Part shown: positions 8,447-17,423 of the stretch, piece after piece
How positions within the stretch are numbered: position 1 is the first letter of the stretch
Layout of the letters: the number at the start of each line of letters is the position of its first letter
Source of the DNA: Ketobacter alkanivorans
GTDB taxonomy: Bacteria > Pseudomonadota > Gammaproteobacteria > Pseudomonadales > Ketobacteraceae
DNA length: 64,000 nucleotides
NCBI RefSeq assembly: GCF_002863865.1
Contig: NZ_CP022684.1
Location: forward strand, 1,889,501-1,953,500
Direction of reading: 5' to 3'
Position numbers and translations under genes: made by a program
The notes under the pieces: model-generated
The model's database searches: none
What the model saw: only the letters and a program-made list of their open reading frames with translations
What the model was told of the DNA's origin: nothing

Positions 8447-9232
8447 ATGGCCTCAACTGCACCCCACAATAGCCTTAATAACTGCCTGCAAGGCAAAGTC
8501 GCCCTCATCACCGGTGCCGGGCAAGGTGTTGGCCAGGGGATAGCCTTGGCGATGGCGGACGCAGGGGCAAACATCGTGGTGGCAGGGCGCACGCTGGACA
8601 AGTTGCAGCACACCTGTGACTTGATCCGTGAGCGAGGCTGCGAAGCCGTCCCCGTTCAATGCAACGTGATGTCTGCTGAGTCACTGCAAAACACCGTTGA
8701 TGTCGCATTAGAAACATTCGGCACGGTGGATATCCTGGTAAACAACGCTCAGGAAACCTGCCTGGGCACATTACTGGATTTAACCGAAGAAACTCTGGAT
8801 GCTGGCTGGCAGTCCGGCCCCAAAGCAACCTTTCGCATGATGAAATTATGCTATCCACACCTCAAGGGGGGTGGCTGCATTGTGAACCTGGCTTCTACTT
8901 CAGCAAAGCGTTGGGACAGCTCAGGTTACGGCGCCTACGCTGCGGCGAAAGATGCCATCAAGGCCCTGACCCGTGCTGCCGCCTGCGAATGGGCCAAGGA
9001 TGGTATCCGCAGCAACGTTATCCTCCCTCTGGCCTCATCTCCCGGTCTGCAACGGTGGATAGAACAAAACCCACGTGAATCCAAACCATTTATTCGCTCC
9101 CTTCCCATGCAAAGGGTAGGGGACTGTGAACAGGACATCGGACGTTTTGTAGCAAGCTTGTGCAGCGACAACAGCGCCTACATCAATGGTCAGAGCATCG
9201 CCATTGATGGTGGTCAGGCGTACATGGGGTAG
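8447..9232 (+). CDS. Short-chain dehydrogenase/reductase (SDR), classical type
   Basis: 261 residues from the ATG at 8447, which has AGGAAG 6 bp upstream; the in-frame TTG at 8432 lies ahead of that site and is not needed. TGAGQGVG (22-29), VNNAQ (98-102), Ser150, Tyr164 and Lys168 form a complete SDR active site, and the C-terminal IDGGQAYMG is typical of FabG-like members. NAD(P)-dependent alcohol/ketone chemistry is expected, probably on a steroid or acyl-CoA intermediate. It is the first gene of a seven-gene rightward operon (8447-14751) whose members are 6 bp apart or overlap. Confidence 0.85.
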   Translation: MASTAPHNSLNNCLQGKVALITGAGQGVGQGIALAMADAGANIVVAGRTLDKLQHTCDLIRERGCEAVPVQCNVMSAESLQNTVDVALETFGTVDILVNNAQETCLGTLLDLTEETLDAGWQSGPKATFRMMKLCYPHLKGGGCIVNLASTSAKRWDSSGYGAYAAAKDAIKALTRAAACEWAKDGIRSNVILPLASSPGLQRWIEQNPRESKPFIRSLPMQRVGDCEQDIGRFVASLCSDNSAYINGQSIAIDGGQAYMG

Positions 9233-9238
9233 CGCGTT

Positions 9239-10465
9239 GTGAAAACCGCAATTGCTCTACTTAATCGTTTCCGCAAACTTACTTTATGGTGGCGTGGGTT
9301 GCGCGGACAAACCGCAGACTCCATCGCAGAACAACGCATTCTGTCCGGGCAGAGCTGGGAAGAATTCTGTGACACGCTGAAAGCGGCGGGAGCCTCACTT
9401 AGTTTTCCTGGCACGCCGCAAGATGCATTCAACCAGGCAGAAGGTTATCGCTACCTTACCCGACTAACCCGCGCGGGGTTAATGGCATTTATGGAACACT
9501 CTGACCCCAAGGCACCCACATTACACAGAGTGGTGCACGAGACCGTTAAAATGGGTGCCGATAATCCTGACAATTACTACCAAACTGCAAGCATCTGCGG
9601 AGAATACGATTACCGCATAACAGGCACGCGCAACACCGTCAAATATCTCGGCTTTGGCACCCAGATCGGTCATTACGGGCAAGGGGGAGGCATGCCTCCT
9701 TCTGGGTACCTGGAGGCCTCCGAGTTGCAGATAGAAGATGACGGCACATTTGAGATCATCGTCAGCGCCAAACCACAACCAAAAAACTGGTTACCCATGG
9801 TGCCTGAAAGTGGAAACCTGATTGTACGGCAGACTTTTCTTGACCGGGAAAGCGAGACACCCGCCGACTTACATATTGAACGCATTACTACACCGAACGA
9901 ACCGAACGAACCCAGCAGAGTCACCCCTGGGCGCGTAGATGCCGGACTGAAATCCACCAGTACGCTAGTGGCCGGTGCATCGCTGTTGTTTGCCAAATGG
10001 GCTCGGGACTTTCAACAGCATAGCAATCAGCTTCCCATGTTCGATCAGAATGTGTCTAACGCCGCTGGCGGTGACCCAAACATCGTGTACTACCATAGTC
10101 ACTGGGCCTTGGCCCCCGACGAAGCACTGGTAATTGAAGTTACTCCCCCGACATGTGAACACTGGAACTTTCAACTTAACAATTACTGGATGGAGTCACT
10201 GGACTACGCCCATTACCGGATTCATACCAACAAGCACCTCGCCCACTATGAACCCGACAGTAGAGTACGAATTATCGTGGCTCATAATGATCCGGGGCTG
10301 CCAAACTGGATCAACACTACCGGGCACTCCAGCGGCACCATGTGCTTTCGCTGGATTCGGGCCGAACAGCATCCTCAGCCCGACACTCGCGTTGTAAAGC
10401 TTTCACAATTGCAGGCCGCAATAAAACAAAAACAACCAGTATCGTTTGAGAATGACCATGGGTAA
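9239..10465 (+). CDS. DUF1214-like protein, function unknown
   Basis: 408 residues from a GTG at 9239, 6 bp after the SDR stop. No signal peptide is evident. The C-terminal half holds YYHSHWALAPDEALVIEVTPP and NNYWMESLDY, which resemble the DUF1214 beta domain, and an N-terminal helical stretch with RYLTRLTRAGLMAFMEHSDP. Relatives occur in catabolic gene clusters of Proteobacteria and Actinobacteria without a known reaction. Its end overlaps the start of the sulfotransferase-like gene, so expression is coupled. It also contains a short perfect duplication coding NEPNEP (near 9897-9911), which I take as chance. I give no biochemical role. Confidence 0.65.
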   Translation: MKTAIALLNRFRKLTLWWRGLRGQTADSIAEQRILSGQSWEEFCDTLKAAGASLSFPGTPQDAFNQAEGYRYLTRLTRAGLMAFMEHSDPKAPTLHRVVHETVKMGADNPDNYYQTASICGEYDYRITGTRNTVKYLGFGTQIGHYGQGGGMPPSGYLEASELQIEDDGTFEIIVSAKPQPKNWLPMVPESGNLIVRQTFLDRESETPADLHIERITTPNEPNEPSRVTPGRVDAGLKSTSTLVAGASLLFAKWARDFQQHSNQLPMFDQNVSNAAGGDPNIVYYHSHWALAPDEALVIEVTPPTCEHWNFQLNNYWMESLDYAHYRIHTNKHLAHYEPDSRVRIIVAHNDPGLPNWINTTGHSSGTMCFRWIRAEQHPQPDTRVVKLSQLQAAIKQKQPVSFENDHG

Positions 10466-11720
10466 AAAACTACTCCACACCACCAACCAATATGCAAAAC
10501 CATATCGACCTTTACCTATTGCATTATTCAATCGCGCTGGGCGCGTCGCCGAAAAACTAGGCGTGCTAGCGGATATTGATGTAGAGCAACTGATTACCAA
10601 TGCTCGCCGCAAGAGCGGTTTGAATGAGTTTGGCGATGAATGGTTTCGCGAGCCATTAACCGTGCTGGTGGAATCCATTAACCGAGAGGCGAATCTTACC
10701 CCAACAGGTAAGCTAATTCAGAAAACCAGACTGGAAGGTGCCTTGATTGCTCGCCTTCGAGCTGAACAACTACTGCAGAAGCACCCCGAGATCCACGACA
10801 TAGATCTTGGCAAAATAATCATTATCGCCGGGCTGCAACGCACAGGCACCACCACACTACACCGACTATTGGCGGCTGATCCAAATATGCGGGCGTTAAT
10901 GTCGTGGGAGGCATTGAATCCTATCCCTTTGCCAAAAGAGCCCCTCGGCAACCCAAAAAGGCGTATTGCGAAAGCCAAAACTGCGGAAAAAGGACTGGCC
11001 TACCTGGCACCTGAATTTTTTGCCATTCATCCAGTTGAGCACGACGCCCCTGAAGAAGATGTTCTGTTGCTGGACTTATGCTTTATGAGCCAGTCACCCG
11101 AGGCAACCTTACACGTCCCCACCTACGCTGCCTGGCTTGAACAACAGGATCACACCCCAGCTTATACTTACCTGCGTACCCTGCTTAAGATTCTAAGCTG
11201 GCAGCGGCCGGCAAAAAACTGGGTATTAAAAACGCCTCATCATATGGAATACCTGGATGTCATTCTTCAGGTTTTTCCTGAAGCATCCATTGTACAAACT
11301 CATCGTGATCCACAGAAAACCACAGGTTCTTTCTGCAGCATGGTGTCCCATGGGCGCGGGGTATTCAGTGATGAGGTCGATGCCAGAGAAGTAGCCAGGC
11401 ATTGGATGCGCAAAGTTAACCGTTTAATGCAGCGCTCCATAAATGTACGTGAACAGTGTGAGCAAAAGCGTTTTATCGACGTATCCTACTATGATCTGGT
11501 AAGCGATCCCATTAGCCAAGTCGCCCGAATCTACGAATTCGCAGGCATACCATTCGATCAGTCAGCCGCTGAAGCAGCCGAATCCACCAGCAAACGCAAT
11601 GTTCAGAATCGCTACGGCAAACATATTTATGATCTGGAAGACTTCGGGCTCACCCAAGACGCCATTGAGCATCAATACGCTTTCTATCGCCGCCGCTACG
11701 GAATCCCCTATGAAAACTAA
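10452..11720 (+). CDS. Sulfotransferase-family protein (PAPS-type P-loop)
   Basis: About 422 residues. Start candidates are ATG 10452 and ATG 10458, both overlapping the previous stop by 8-14 bp; 10452 is given. The 5'-phosphosulfate loop is visible as IIIAGLQRTGTTTLHRLL (near 120-137), and the 3'-phosphate segment as VQTHRDPQKTTGSFCSM. The C-terminal RNVQNRYGKHIYDLEDFGL motif fits the Sulfotransfer_3 group often annotated in mycobacteria and marine Proteobacteria. The family moves a sulfuryl group from PAPS to an alcohol; many members in catabolic clusters have unknown acceptors. A sterol hydroxyl is possible but unproven. It overlaps the following SDR by 11 bp. Confidence 0.78.
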   Translation: MTMGKKLLHTTNQYAKPYRPLPIALFNRAGRVAEKLGVLADIDVEQLITNARRKSGLNEFGDEWFREPLTVLVESINREANLTPTGKLIQKTRLEGALIARLRAEQLLQKHPEIHDIDLGKIIIIAGLQRTGTTTLHRLLAADPNMRALMSWEALNPIPLPKEPLGNPKRRIAKAKTAEKGLAYLAPEFFAIHPVEHDAPEEDVLLLDLCFMSQSPEATLHVPTYAAWLEQQDHTPAYTYLRTLLKILSWQRPAKNWVLKTPHHMEYLDVILQVFPEASIVQTHRDPQKTTGSFCSMVSHGRGVFSDEVDAREVARHWMRKVNRLMQRSINVREQCEQKRFIDVSYYDLVSDPISQVARIYEFAGIPFDQSAAEAAESTSKRNVQNRYGKHIYDLEDFGLTQDAIEHQYAFYRRRYGIPYEN

Positions 11721-12750
11721 TACCACTCAAACAGGGGCCAATGGCGTAGGCCACAAAGGAATCATCTCTGCAGTAGCCACCGCATTGCTGGATATTTTCA
11801 GCGAACAGAATCGACTGCCCCCGCTGGAACCCGGCAAACGCATCGACGGTAAGGTTTGCCTGATCACCGGTGCCAATAGTGGCTTGGGCAAGGCCGTTGC
11901 CATTGACCTTGCACGCCGGGGCGGTCATGTCATTATGGTATGTCGTAACGACACTCCAACTGCAAGAGAAGAGATAATTCGGGATTCGGGCAGCACCCGC
12001 ATCGAAATGATGAGGGCAGATCTGTCTGACCTGGAATCGGTTTCTTACCTGTGCGATCAACTACGTGCGCGCAATGTAAAACTGGATATTGCTGTATTGA
12101 ACGCTGGCCTGATGCCACTCAACGCACGCAAGTCAGCGCAAGGCCATGAGCTGATGTTCGCCGTCCATTTTTTAGCAAACAGGCTGATGCTAGCCCGCTG
12201 GCTTGCAGATGGCGTAATACCGCAGGATCGTTCTGGCCTTAATATTCCCAGGGTTGTTTTTGTTTCCTCTGAGGCACACCAATCATCTGCTCCCATTGAT
12301 TTTAATCACTTTGCCAAATTCCACGACTATGGCCTGAAAGATGGCATGAAATACTATGGACTAAGCAAATTGCACTTAAGCACTTTTGCTTGCGAGCTGA
12401 ACCGCCAGCTGAATGAAAGCGCGCCGCCCAAGGTCGCCGTTCACCATCTCTGCCCCGGCCCGATAGCCTCCAACATCGCCCGTGAATCACCCCCATACAT
12501 AAAGCCTATTCTATCTCCCATTATGAAACTGCTGTTTCGATCACCCGAAAAAGCGGCAGAACCCGTTATCTATCTGGCATGCGCAGATGCCATGGGCCTG
12601 CGCAGCGGAGTGTATCTCCACATGATGAAAGAAAAACATCCGTCGCCGCTGGCAGTTGACGCAACCAACGGCAAGCTGTTGTGGGAAAAGAGCGCTGTAC
12701 TGCTAGAAAGTCATCTGCCTTCAAACCCGAGGAAAATGGAATGCCTCTAA
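11710..12750 (+). CDS. SDR, retinol-dehydrogenase-like
   Basis: 346 residues from the ATG at 11710, which overlaps the sulfotransferase stop by 11 bp; in-frame upstream codons lie inside that gene. The motifs are TGANSGLG (53-60), NAG (131-133), VSS (185-187) and YGLSK with Tyr216/Lys220. The roughly 45-residue leader before the Rossmann fold is longer than in classical SDRs and fits the retinol-dehydrogenase/WWOX-like group, which act on lipophilic alcohols. It overlaps the next SDR by 10 bp. Substrate inferred to be a lipophilic (steroid or terpenoid) intermediate. Confidence 0.82.
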   Translation: MKTNTTQTGANGVGHKGIISAVATALLDIFSEQNRLPPLEPGKRIDGKVCLITGANSGLGKAVAIDLARRGGHVIMVCRNDTPTAREEIIRDSGSTRIEMMRADLSDLESVSYLCDQLRARNVKLDIAVLNAGLMPLNARKSAQGHELMFAVHFLANRLMLARWLADGVIPQDRSGLNIPRVVFVSSEAHQSSAPIDFNHFAKFHDYGLKDGMKYYGLSKLHLSTFACELNRQLNESAPPKVAVHHLCPGPIASNIARESPPYIKPILSPIMKLLFRSPEKAAEPVIYLACADAMGLRSGVYLHMMKEKHPSPLAVDATNGKLLWEKSAVLLESHLPSNPRKMECL

Positions 12751-13778
12751 GCGATATCTCAACTGCGGTGACCAGTGTCGCTCGCCGACTGTTTACCACA
12801 CCGCCCATGGCCACCCCGGTTGACCTAACCAATAAGATAGCCATTGTGACCGGAGCATCCCCTGGATCAATTGGTTACGAGACCGCAAAAACCCTTGCCA
12901 GCTGGGGCGCCAAAGTGGTCGTAACCACGCGCAACAACACAGATCAATGTGTCCATCAATTAACATCAGAGCTACAACATAAACGTTTACCTAACGACAT
13001 CATCGGTCACAGCCTTGATTTAACCAAGGCCGAAACTGTGGAAGATTTCGTTGCGTGGTATGGAAACACTGTCGGTGACACACTGGATCTTCTGGTAAAC
13101 AACGCTGGTGTGCATTCTGACATCATGGGAAGCTGGAAGGAGCCCATGATGAGCGCTGACGGTTTCGAAATTCACTGGCGAACCAACTACCTTGGGCCAA
13201 TGCACCTGACTCACCGCTTGCTGCCCTTTCTGGGAAGAGCAGGAAACAAATCCGAACCATCGCGCGTAATATTTGTTGCATCGCATCTGCACCAGAAAGG
13301 GGAGAACAGCGAACTTTTCCAGCGCAACAAACCTTACAACTCTTGGCTGGCTTACGCTCAATCAAAACTCGGCCTGGTGCATGCCGCATTTGAACTCCAC
13401 AAGCGTTACTCACCCCAGCATATTCAAAGCTATGTACTACATCCAGGCTCCATCGCCACCAATATTGCCCTGAAAGGAATGGAGAGCAACCAAACCATGA
13501 AGAAGCTGCTGGAGATCGTCAATCCGCTGCAGGCTTGGTTTATGTTAACGCCTGTGCAAGGAGCGCAAACACAGATCTACTGCGCAACGGCACCCGGGCT
13601 GCCCGGTGGGCGCTACTTTGATCGCTGCTCCGTTGCTCAGCCAAACCCCGAAGCCAGCAACGCAGAAGTGTCACGCAAACTGTGGGATGAAACTCAACAA
13701 TGGGTAGATAGCCTACCGCAGGCAAAAACAAACACTACAACAAGCACCTCCTCACCCAACAACATGAGCCCAGCGTGA
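12741..13778 (+). CDS. SDR, retinol-dehydrogenase-like (second copy)
   Basis: 345 residues from ATG 12741, preceded by GAGGA at 12728-12733. The coenzyme motif TGASPGSIGYE (37-47) carries an insertion relative to TGxxxGIG. NNAG lies at 120-123, and YAQSK holds Tyr205/Lys209. A Thr/Ser-rich tail (NTTTSTSSPNNMSPA) closes the protein. It shares layout with the SDR just upstream and may be an ancient duplicate, though identity is low by eye. Stop and next start overlap in the form TGATG. Confidence 0.8.
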   Translation: MPLSDISTAVTSVARRLFTTPPMATPVDLTNKIAIVTGASPGSIGYETAKTLASWGAKVVVTTRNNTDQCVHQLTSELQHKRLPNDIIGHSLDLTKAETVEDFVAWYGNTVGDTLDLLVNNAGVHSDIMGSWKEPMMSADGFEIHWRTNYLGPMHLTHRLLPFLGRAGNKSEPSRVIFVASHLHQKGENSELFQRNKPYNSWLAYAQSKLGLVHAAFELHKRYSPQHIQSYVLHPGSIATNIALKGMESNQTMKKLLEIVNPLQAWFMLTPVQGAQTQIYCATAPGLPGGRYFDRCSVAQPNPEASNAEVSRKLWDETQQWVDSLPQAKTNTTTSTSSPNNMSPA

Positions 13779-14263
13779 TGCCTGCCTTCATTGCCTGCTC
13801 TGACAGAGTTGAAATTGACGCTCCGCAACAACTGGTGTGGAATATTCTGTACGACGTTAGACACTACCCCGAGTGGAATCCATTCACCGAACGCGTCATC
13901 ACTGATTTCAAGCCAGGCAGCGCGGTTGAGCTTCACGTCCATCTTCCCAGGCGAGGCACGCGCTTACAACGGGAGTTCATCACTCTGCTGAAGCCTCCAA
14001 CCCAAATGGAATGGGGCATGCACATGATCTCTGAGCACTGGCTGAAGGCACGCCGCCTGCAGACCATTGATATTATCTCCCCCGAACGCTGCTGCTACCA
14101 CACAGAAGACCACATAACCGGCCTGTTAGCGCCCTTAGTGCGCTGGCTGTTTCGCCAGCCCATGATCGACGGGTTTAACGCGATGGCCTACGCCCTTAAA
14201 CAAAAAGCAGAAGCAGACTATCGCAGGATTTCCCAAAGGGACAACGCAAAGGCATACTCATGA
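13778..14263 (+). CDS. SRPBCC-fold (polyketide cyclase/START-like) protein
   Basis: 161 residues from ATG 13778, overlapping the previous TGA; a GTG three bases earlier is the alternative. The N-terminus SDRVEIDAPQQLVWNILYDVRHYPEWNPFTERV is the signature opening of SRPBCC hydrophobic-ligand proteins (shown: VWNILYDVRHYPEWNPFT). The fold binds lipids, sterols or polyketides in a deep cavity. It may carry or isomerise the substrate handled by the SDRs of this operon; that is inference. It overlaps the next gene by ATGA. Confidence 0.75.
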   Translation: MPAFIACSDRVEIDAPQQLVWNILYDVRHYPEWNPFTERVITDFKPGSAVELHVHLPRRGTRLQREFITLLKPPTQMEWGMHMISEHWLKARRLQTIDIISPERCCYHTEDHITGLLAPLVRWLFRQPMIDGFNAMAYALKQKAEADYRRISQRDNAKAYS

Positions 14264-14751
14264 ACGAACTCGACGCACGCATTCAACGGCTGGAAGACAT
14301 AGAGCAGATACGACAACTCAAAGCGCGTTACTTTCACAACTGCGATCGTAAAAACATCAGCGCGATCAAACGTTGTTTCTGCCCGGGAGCCGTACATATC
14401 GATTACGGCGCATTAGGTGTATTCAGCTCACGGGAGGACTTTTTAGCCCTGTACGAAGAGCTGGCCTGCCATGATCACATAGTGGATATGCACCACGGAC
14501 AGAACGCTCAGATCCAGTGGCAAACAACAACCACCGCCAGCGCCACCTGGGATCTCTATTTCCATCAGATTGACCAACAAAACAAGACCTTAACCCAGCT
14601 GGCAGGATACTACGAAGACGAATACCTAAAGCAAGATGGACACTGGCAAATCAAGCGTACCGTGTTTCGAGTCACCTCCACCTGCTTAGTCCAAATGGAC
14701 GATACCAAACTGCAGCTCCTGTTCGCCGGAAAACAGGCTCCTGCACCATAA
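14260..14751 (+). CDS. NTF2-like/SnoaL-like protein
   Basis: 163 residues, the last gene of the seven-gene operon; its ATG overlaps the preceding stop (ATGA). RLEDIEQIRQLKARYFHNCDRK at the N-terminus and HMVDMHHGQNAQI-like central strand (actual: HIVDMHHGQNAQIQW) match the SnoaL_4 branch of the cone-shaped NTF2 fold. Members include steroid delta-isomerase-like and dehydratase-like enzymes as well as binding proteins. Asp/His residues that could be catalytic are present (D40-type position in NCDRK, HH in DMHHG). No reaction can be assigned. Confidence 0.72.
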   Translation: MNELDARIQRLEDIEQIRQLKARYFHNCDRKNISAIKRCFCPGAVHIDYGALGVFSSREDFLALYEELACHDHIVDMHHGQNAQIQWQTTTTASATWDLYFHQIDQQNKTLTQLAGYYEDEYLKQDGHWQIKRTVFRVTSTCLVQMDDTKLQLLFAGKQAPAP

Positions 14752-14873
14752 ATATATTTTATTATCAGCAAGTTACGCGCTCACCCTGATTTCTATCGAT
14801 CTAATATTAACCAATCGGTATAACGATCCTCCCTGCAGCGCCCGTGCGCCCTATTGATGTTGTTTTCAAATCG

Positions 14874-14888
14874 GTATACGGTGTAAAC
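14874..14888. promoter_or_regulatory. GTATACGGTGTA-type candidate operator before the P450 pair
   Basis: GTATACGGTGTAAAC lies 56 bp before the start at 14944, in the 192-bp gap after the SDR operon. It nearly matches the reverse complement of the palindrome at 22621-22637 between ferredoxin and ferredoxin reductase (shared GTATACGGTGTA-x-AC). A weaker half-site (ATCGGTATAACGATC) is at about 14815-14829. Co-regulation of the P450 with its redox chain is inferred. Confidence 0.5.
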
Positions 14889-14943
14889 CACATAGTCACA
14901 TCATTACAAAAACAACGAGAAAAATACTGCAGGAGAGGAAACC

Positions 14944-15588
14944 ATGTACATCGGAAAAACCTTACCCGAACGCCCCATCCCTTTTGAACAATTCGATCCA
15001 GACTACCTGGCCAATTACGTGCGTGAAAACATCCTGCCCAAGTGTGTCACTGAGCGCCAAAAATTAATTTGCCAGAACTTCGTAGATCATGCCACCGCCG
15101 AGTGTAAAGGTGACTATGAGACGTTAATGGCATCATGCTCACGCCTACGTCAGGATTATCGTCGCTGGGGTCAAGGTGACGACGGCCTGATGGACGGTAT
15201 CCAGCCACAATCCTACGACGAGCTGTGCGTATTCTACGGCAACCTCGTTACGTTTAATTTATTTGTCATTCACCTGGAGCTGGAAAAATTCATCGTCGGT
15301 GAAGACACTCTGGTTCTGGAAGGCAACGTTCATCAAATGTACCCCGGTGCAATGTTGCCCGTGGCATTCGGAATCGAGCCCGATGACGAAGACGCCGTAT
15401 ACATGCTGACAATACGCATGGCACTGTTCTTCATCTTCGACGAAGACGGTATGGGTTGCGGCGAGCAATCCTATACTAACGGTGATCCTACCGAAGCCAG
15501 CTTTGTGAAAGTCCCCAATGAATTTGTACCGCAACGTTTCTGGGACAATCTCAAGAAGCAACAGGAACTGCAAGACGCCGACGATTAA
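14944..15588 (+). CDS. Uncharacterised protein, possibly NTF2-like, paired with P450
   Basis: 214 residues with a strong ribosome site (GGAGAGGAAA) before the ATG. No signal peptide or membrane segment. The middle and C-terminal parts alternate hydrophobic strands (FFIFDEDGMGCGEQSYTNGD), a pattern close to the C-terminal strands of SnoaL/NTF2-like proteins; I do not recognise the family with certainty. It is acidic overall. It lies 100 bp before the P450 gene on the same strand and downstream of the GTATAC-type site, so the two are probably one transcript. It might bind or process a P450 substrate, which remains a guess. Confidence 0.6.
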   Translation: MYIGKTLPERPIPFEQFDPDYLANYVRENILPKCVTERQKLICQNFVDHATAECKGDYETLMASCSRLRQDYRRWGQGDDGLMDGIQPQSYDELCVFYGNLVTFNLFVIHLELEKFIVGEDTLVLEGNVHQMYPGAMLPVAFGIEPDDEDAVYMLTIRMALFFIFDEDGMGCGEQSYTNGDPTEASFVKVPNEFVPQRFWDNLKKQQELQDADD

Positions 15589-15688
15589 TCGTCTAGCCTG
15601 AATTCAAACGTAATTATCCTACCCGCCGGAGACCATTTCCGGCGGCGCTGATACTCCAACCGACTACGAGTGAAAACGGAGAATCACA

Positions 15689-17179
15689 ATGACTGCAACA
15701 GCAAAAGCCCAACTGCCTCCCGGCCCTAAGGAAATGAAAATAAAACAGGCCATGAACATGGGGTATGGCATTTGGCAGTATTTGGAAAAGCAACAACAGA
15801 AGTTCGGTGACTATTTCACCCTGAGCCTACCTGGCCAAGGCCCCATGGTAATCATCAGCGACCCGAAAGCGGTTAAAGACATCTTTTCGCTTAAGCCTGA
15901 ACAGTACGATGCCTCTCTCACCCAGATCCCCATGGATGTCGGCGAGAACAACACTGTGTTTCTTAATCTCAAGAAACATCAGGATTCTCGTAAAATGATT
16001 ATTCCTCCATTGAACACCCATCGTCTGAAAGACCGCGCGGGTGTTATGCATGAGATCGTCACAGATCACATCAATTCTTGGCACATCGGCGACGAATTTA
16101 ATGTGCCTCGTCTGGTGGGTGACATTACCCTGGATGTGATTTGTTACACCGTTTTCAATCTACGCCACGGCGATCGTAAGGATACCTACAAAAGGCTGAT
16201 GCTGGGCTGGCTATTGTCTGCCTGCAGCGATGCCAACTTTGCCGTGGGCTCCATGATCGGTGCCAAAAAATACCGGGGAATCCTCAACAAAGCCTATCTA
16301 AAGCGCACTGAAAAGGGCGATTTCGGTGATGGCAAAAAAGGTCTTTTCCCCTGGAAGCAGGCCATAGACTTAAAAGTTCAACTTGCTGATATGATTCGCC
16401 AGGACATTCGCAGCATTCGTCTACGCATGGACAGCAACGAAAGCCACATGCTTTCTATTCTATCCCGCGCCACCGACGAAGACGGCAATCTGCTGGACGA
16501 AGAACGCGTGATCTCAGAGACCGTTGGTCTGCTTGTAGGGGGTCACGAAACCAGTGCCGCCACATCGGCCTGGTTTATGATCTGGCTACTCAAGAACCCC
16601 GACATCACGCAGCGCATCCGCGAAGAAGTGAAAGAGTCCATCGCCGCAGAAGGCGGCTTTGACCCGATCAAGATCGCTGAACTGCCCTTCCTGACAGCCT
16701 GCCTGAATGAATCCCAGCGCCTCACCCCCTCAGCGGTGGGCACCATTCGCTGGCTGACGGAAGACACTAAGATCGGCGACGCAGTGATTCCCGGTGGTGC
16801 TTCAGTGCTTCCCTGCACCTACCTGACTCATCGTCGTAAAGATATCTTTGGAGAAGACGCCAACGAGTACCGACCCGATCGCTGGCTGGAAGGCAATAAG
16901 TTCAGCCCCAATGAGTATTTTCCTTTTGGTGGCGGACGTCGCGCCTGTGTAGGCATGAATCAGGCCCGCCAACAGCTGCGAATTATCTTCGCTGAGTTTG
17001 CTCGTCGGGTCACTTTCAGCTCCGTACACGCTGAAGGCGACGACTGGCCCACACCACGTCAAATCGGTGGCCAAACCGAACCTGATGTTGGGGTGATCGT
17101 AAAAGTGGAAGAAGTTCGCGCAGAAGACACGGACTTTCCGGCCAATCTGACCCAAGAGAAATTGGCTCAAAGTGCCTGA
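15689..17179 (+). CDS. Cytochrome P450 monooxygenase
   Basis: 496 residues, GGAG ribosome site 8 bp upstream. The I-helix motif GGHETS (284-289), ExxR at Glu341-Arg344 and heme loop FPFGGGRRACVG with the proximal ligand Cys420 are all intact. The N-terminus (LPPGPKEMKIKQ) has a proline-rich hinge but no membrane anchor, so it is a soluble class needing ferredoxin and reductase, both encoded at 22212 and 22699. By eye it is closer to CYP110-like sequences than to the sterol C26 hydroxylases CYP125/CYP142, so sterol hydroxylation is plausible from context but not shown by sequence. A terminator follows at 17246. Confidence 0.9.
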   Translation: MTATAKAQLPPGPKEMKIKQAMNMGYGIWQYLEKQQQKFGDYFTLSLPGQGPMVIISDPKAVKDIFSLKPEQYDASLTQIPMDVGENNTVFLNLKKHQDSRKMIIPPLNTHRLKDRAGVMHEIVTDHINSWHIGDEFNVPRLVGDITLDVICYTVFNLRHGDRKDTYKRLMLGWLLSACSDANFAVGSMIGAKKYRGILNKAYLKRTEKGDFGDGKKGLFPWKQAIDLKVQLADMIRQDIRSIRLRMDSNESHMLSILSRATDEDGNLLDEERVISETVGLLVGGHETSAATSAWFMIWLLKNPDITQRIREEVKESIAAEGGFDPIKIAELPFLTACLNESQRLTPSAVGTIRWLTEDTKIGDAVIPGGASVLPCTYLTHRRKDIFGEDANEYRPDRWLEGNKFSPNEYFPFGGGRRACVGMNQARQQLRIIFAEFARRVTFSSVHAEGDDWPTPRQIGGQTEPDVGVIVKVEEVRAEDTDFPANLTQEKLAQSA

Positions 17180-17245
17180 CCAGTGCCACTGCTCTTGGCT
17201 AAAAACAGGCTAAATTAAACGTCTCAACACATCTTCAGCACCCAC

Positions 17246-17274
17246 AAAGGCCCCTCACGGGGCCTTTTATTTTT
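17246..17274 (+). terminator. Rho-independent terminator after the P450 gene
   Basis: A 9-bp perfect stem (AAAGGCCCC, loop TCAC, GGGGCCTTT) is followed by TATTTTT. It sits 67 bp after the P450 stop. Confidence 0.85.
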
Positions 17275-17334
17275 ACAGCCTAGGGCACCCCCTCCATCGT
17301 TACATTTCTTTACCCGAACGCAACCATCACAATT

Positions 17335-17379
17335 TGACAACAAGCCCTGTCAAAAATAATATGACAGGGCTTGTTGTCA
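17335..17379. repeat. Perfect 18-bp inverted repeat with 9-bp spacer
   Basis: Arms TGACAACAAGCCCTGTCA (17335-17352) and its exact complement (17362-17379) flank AAAATAATA. There is no T-tract on either side, so it is not a standard terminator. It ends 44 bp before the lipoprotein hydrolase start and could be an operator, a cruciform or an mRNA leader hairpin. I did not find a second copy in the window. Confidence 0.7.
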
Positions 17380-17423
17380 GAACTGGATGCTGACGAGCCT
17401 ATAAAACAATAAAAATGTAACGG

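Noticed and set aside
9895..9912. Short tandem duplication in the DUF1214-like gene
   Set aside because: Two copies of a 9-base unit kept in frame; too short to mean more than slippage.
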